In this document: piece by piece, positions 4,878 through 6,088 of the stretch
How positions within the stretch are numbered: the stretch's first letter is position 1
Layout of the letters: every line of letters starts with the position of its first letter
Assembly (NCBI GenBank): GCA_013696835.1
Contig: JACCXV010000419.1
Coordinates: 1 to 6,088 of the forward strand
DNA: 6,088 bases
From: Gemmatimonadota bacterium
Lineage (GTDB): Bacteria; Gemmatimonadota; Gemmatimonadetes; JACCXV01
Reading direction: 5' to 3'
Translations under genes and position numbers: made by a program
Notes under the pieces: generated by a model
What the model was told of the DNA's origin: nothing
Databases searched by the model: none
What the model saw: only the letters and a program-made list of their open reading frames with translations

Positions 4878-6088
4878 TCAAGGGGCTTTCAGACCGAAGA
4901 CGGGCGTCAGCCCGCTGGGAACCGACGCCGGAACGGTGAGGAGCGTCGGGTCGAGCGAGTTGCCCGGATCCGTGAGCGCCTCGAGGAAGTCCACCAGCGC
5001 CTTCACCTCCTCGTCCGTGAGCGAAAGAGGTTCTCGAACGAGTGGGTCGAGCCGCCCGTCCGACACGGCGGGATGCCGCGGCCGCGCGCCCCGATCGTAG
5101 AAGCGCACCACCTCATCCAGCGTGGCGAACACGCCGTCGTGCATGTAGGGAGCGGTGAGCTGGACGTTCCGCAGAGACGGCGTGCGGAAGGCGTACCGGT
5201 CCGCGGTGCTCGAGGTGTGCTCCTCCCGTCCCGTGTCGTCGCCGGGAATGACGGACTTGCCCTCCCCCTCCTGGGGGACGCCGAGGACGTGGAAGCGGAA
5301 GTCGCTGAATATCGGCCCGCCGTGGCAGGAGGAGCAGCGGGCCTTCGTGAAGAAGACCTCGAGTCCCAGCTTCTGCTGTTGCGTGAGCGCGCCGTTTTCT
5401 CCGTCCGCGTAGCGGTCGAAGGGCGTGCTGCGGGTCACCAGCTCGCGCTCGTAGGCGGCGACCGCGCGGCCGTAGGTGTCCATGGAGACGACCTCGGAGC
5501 CGGCCAGCCCTGCGGCCTCCGCGGGAAAGGCCTCGCGGAAGAGCCGGACGTACTCGGCGACGCCGCGCAGCCGGGCGACCACGCTGTCGCGGGCCGCCTC
5601 GGCCGGGTAGGCGTCGCCCGCCATCTCCACGCGCGAGGTGATCGGCACCCTTGCCTGCTCCTCCAGTCCCCGCACCCTTCCGTCCCAGAACTGGAAGCCC
5701 GTGTGGCTCGGCAGACCGCCCTCGTCCGCGTTGAAGGCCGCGTTGAGGACGGTAGGCGAGTTTCGGGGCTCGAGCCCGATCGGCAGGCCCGTGAGCAGCG
5801 ATGCGGAGACGACCCGATCCGGGCCCAGCCCAGTGCCGCTCGCCCCCGCGCCGAACTGCCGGCCGTCGGCGAAGGCGAAGCCGGGGTGATGGCACGTGCC
5901 GCAGGCAACGTCCTTCTCTCCGCCCAGGATCGGATCGAAGAAGATGAGCCGGCCGAGCGCGATGCGGGCAGCGAACCGGGGATTGTCGGGCGGGTAGGGG
6001 ATCTCACCCAGCGCCCGAAGGCCGAAGCGGTCCCTCAATTCGTCGTCCCGGCTCGTGCCGAGGGGTCCCGAAGGACCCTTCCCGCACC
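4878..6088 (-). CDS. Di-heme cytochrome c peroxidase / MauG-family protein, probable lipoprotein, 5' partial
   Basis: The product carries two c-type heme sites, CGTCH (codons 5889-5903) and CSSCH (5322-5336). The surrounding signature of the bacterial di-heme peroxidase family is clear: IALGRLIFFDPILGG before heme 1, RNSPTVLNAAFN, FWDGRVRGLEEQA...EM, KLGLEVFFTKARCSSCHGGP, and RTPSLRNVQLTAPYMHDGVFATLDEVVRFY with a likely axial-ligand region around Met codon 5142-5144. Members reduce H2O2 or carry out MauG-like oxidations in the periplasm; which applies here cannot be told. A TTG at 6036-6038 could be taken as the start, but the frame stays open to the window edge. The extra 17 visible codons begin with Cys (6084-6086) followed by GKGPSGPLGTSRDDE, which looks like the mature start of a lipoprotein whose signal peptide lies outside the window. 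It ends at TGA 4878-4880. The 93-nt gap to the next gene has no strong terminator. Confidence 0.92.
   Translation of the reverse strand, partial: CGKGPSGPLGTSRDDELRDRFGLRALGEIPYPPDNPRFAARIALGRLIFFDPILGGEKDVACGTCHHPGFAFADGRQFGAGASGTGLGPDRVVSASLLTGLPIGLEPRNSPTVLNAAFNADEGGLPSHTGFQFWDGRVRGLEEQARVPITSRVEMAGDAYPAEAARDSVVARLRGVAEYVRLFREAFPAEAAGLAGSEVVSMDTYGRAVAAYERELVTRSTPFDRYADGENGALTQQQKLGLEVFFTKARCSSCHGGPIFSDFRFHVLGVPQEGEGKSVIPGDDTGREEHTSSTADRYAFRTPSLRNVQLTAPYMHDGVFATLDEVVRFYDRGARPRHPAVSDGRLDPLVREPLSLTDEEVKALVDFLEALTDPGNSLDPTLLTVPASVPSGLTPVFGLKAP

Noticed and set aside
5113..5895. 260-codon minus-strand open frame inside the di-heme peroxidase gene
   Set aside because: It is out of frame with the two CXXCH sites and family motifs and is Arg-rich noise.
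1..6088. CRISPR array, insertion sequence, prophage or attachment site next to the tRNAs
   Set aside because: I saw no regularly spaced repeats, no transposase, integrase or recombinase motifs and no duplication of either tRNA 3' end elsewhere in the window.

Overview
This is a high-GC bacterial chromosomal window with G/C-rich third codon positions. The gene content suggests an environmental, Gram-negative-type bacterium: lipobox-bearing lipoproteins, a two-heme cytochrome c peroxidase/MauG-family protein, a GAF-GGDEF signalling protein and the 3' end of a kinase-associated TPR gene. I associate this mix with Gemmatimonadota or Acidobacteriota. That assignment rests on family memory, not a search, and is only moderately supported.

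Layout. Bases 1-109 (minus) hold the first codons of a possible secreted protein that runs off the left edge. Bases 383-1567 (plus) encode a GAF-GGDEF diguanylate cyclase. After it, a TTGACA promoter drives tRNA-Gly(GCC) at 1677-1753. A strong hairpin terminator at 1762-1791 separates this from tRNA-Cys(GCA) at 1833-1907. Everything to the right is mostly on the minus strand: a small lipoprotein (2012-2500), a second lipoprotein whose conserved C-terminus is cut by an in-frame TAG (2629-3154), a conserved hypothetical protein (3585-4784), and a di-heme cytochrome c peroxidase whose 5' end lies beyond the right edge (4878-6088). Between the second lipoprotein and the hypothetical protein, on the plus strand, sits a headless remnant of a TPR protein (about 3157-3576). 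It has no start codon but a recognisable TPR C-terminus.

How the parts relate. No multi-gene pathway is evident. The cyclase would make c-di-GMP in response to an unknown GAF ligand. The tRNA pair is housekeeping and repeats a known Gly-Cys gene order. The minus-strand genes are cell-envelope or unassigned, with gaps of about 90-130 nt. The most unusual part is 2629-3576. There, a lipoprotein with a stop in its C-terminal motif and no clean start codon abuts, head to head, a TPR gene that has lost its 5' part. This looks like a rearrangement scar with decaying genes on both sides. I did not find evidence for a new defence, mobile or biosynthetic system.
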